A DNA stretch of 5,953 nucleotides from an uncultured Treponema sp. GTDB taxonomy: Bacteria; Spirochaetota; Spirochaetia; Treponematales; Treponemataceae. The notes below the pieces were generated by a model. That model was not told the DNA's origin. It searched no databases and was given only the letters and a program-made list of their open reading frames with translations. The translations under genes and the position numbers were made by a program. The stretch covers positions 1-5,953 of the forward strand of contig CAKZZR010000191.1 of NCBI GenBank assembly GCA_937885475.1. The letters run 5' to 3'. This document shows positions 5,382-5,953 of the stretch, piece after piece (the first letter of the stretch is position 1; every line of letters begins with the position of its first letter).

Positions 5382-5953
5382 ATGTTTAAAATCTTGGAAA
5401 AACGCAAGCTTTGTGGAGCTTCTGCAACCTGGTATATGAAAGTTCAGGCTCCAGAAATCGCTCGTAACCGTAAAGCTGGACAATTTATTATTTTACAGGT
5501 CGATGCAGAATTTGGTGAAAGAATTCCGCTCACTATTGCAGATGCCAATGCAGAGGAAGGTTGGATTGCCCTTGCTTTTCAGGCTGTAGGTGCTACCACA
5601 ATGAAGCTGGCACAGTTGAATGAAGGCGATGAGCTTGCAGCTTTGCTTGGTCCGCTCGGAAATCCTTCTGTAATCGAAAAGAAAGACGGTCCTGTAGTTG
5701 TAGTTGGCGGTGGTTTTGGTGTTGCTCCTTGCTATCCAATCGTTCAGGCTCACAAGGCAATCGGCAACAAGGTTATAGTTGTAATTGCTGCCCGCACAAA
5801 AGATTTGCTTATTTATGTAGACGAGATGAAGGCTATTGCCGACGAAGTCATCATTATGACGGATGACGGTTCGGCTGGTCGTCAGGGTGTTTCAACCGTT
5901 CCTCTTAAAGAAATGTGCGAAAGCCAGACTCCTCCTGCTGAGGTTATCGCAAT
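5382..5953 (+). CDS. FAD/NAD(P)-binding oxidoreductase, SudB/NfnA-type (partial, 3' end missing)
   Basis: The first 190 residues of a flavoprotein of the ferredoxin-NADP reductase superfamily; the family is usually about 280 residues, so the C-terminal third lies outside. Visible in order: a beta-barrel FAD domain with GQFIIL (33-38) and the flavin-binding GERIPLTI (45-52); the GPLGNPS linker (90-96); then the NAD(P) domain with GGGFGVAP (109-116) and TDDGSAGRQG near 160-169. This pattern fits the small subunit of sulfide dehydrogenase/NADH-dependent ferredoxin:NADP oxidoreductase (SudB/NfnA) and related PyrK-like proteins. It normally pairs with a GltA/NfnB-like large subunit, often encoded next door, to move electrons between NAD(P)H and ferredoxin in anaerobes. 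The 2Fe-2S cysteine motif expected near the C-terminus is not in the window, so the exact subtype is open. ATG 5382 is preferred; ATG 5378 hits a stop after three codons. Confidence 0.9.
   Translation, partial: MFKILEKRKLCGASATWYMKVQAPEIARNRKAGQFIILQVDAEFGERIPLTIADANAEEGWIALAFQAVGATTMKLAQLNEGDELAALLGPLGNPSVIEKKDGPVVVVGGGFGVAPCYPIVQAHKAIGNKVIVVIAARTKDLLIYVDEMKAIADEVIIMTDDGSAGRQGVSTVPLKEMCESQTPPAEVIA

Overview
The window looks like chromosomal DNA of a spirochaete, most probably a Treponema-like host-associated anaerobe. This is inferred from moderate GC content, a large lipoprotein with a loose spirochaete-type lipobox (LSSC), a treponeme-style outer-membrane barrel protein, and an anaerobe-type ferredoxin:NADP reductase/sulfide dehydrogenase flavoprotein. 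No rRNA or other phylogenetic marker is present, so the genus is a guess.

Layout: (1) 1-338 has no credible gene but is dense in inverted repeats: a 22-nt imperfect inverted repeat pair (4-25/114-135), a composite stem with a GCAA tetraloop (155-208), further short palindromes, and a hairpin followed by seven T's (244-268). (2) 339-650, minus strand: thioredoxin with the canonical WCGPC site. (3) 651-826: divergent intergenic region with a plausible promoter and a strong terminator-shaped hairpin (771-810) just upstream of the next gene's ribosome binding site. (4) 827-3478, plus strand: an 883-residue lipoprotein of unknown family. (5) 3492-5072, plus strand: a 526-residue exported protein with an Ala/Gln/Glu-rich N-terminal region and a probable C-terminal outer-membrane beta-barrel. 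Its Shine-Dalgarno sequence overlaps the lipoprotein stop codon, so the two form a tight operon, closed by an intrinsic terminator at 5079-5107. (6) 5108-5381: an intergenic stretch with several inverted repeats and a near-consensus sigma70 promoter (5321-5349). (7) 5382-5953, plus strand, cut by the window edge: the N-terminal two thirds of a SudB/NfnA-type FAD/NAD(P)-binding subunit.

The least understood part is the lipoprotein plus barrel operon. Both products are exported and adjacent, and they are probably translationally coupled, which suggests they act together at the outer membrane. Neither resembles a family I can name. Thioredoxin and the flavoprotein are ordinary redox housekeeping genes in separate transcription units.
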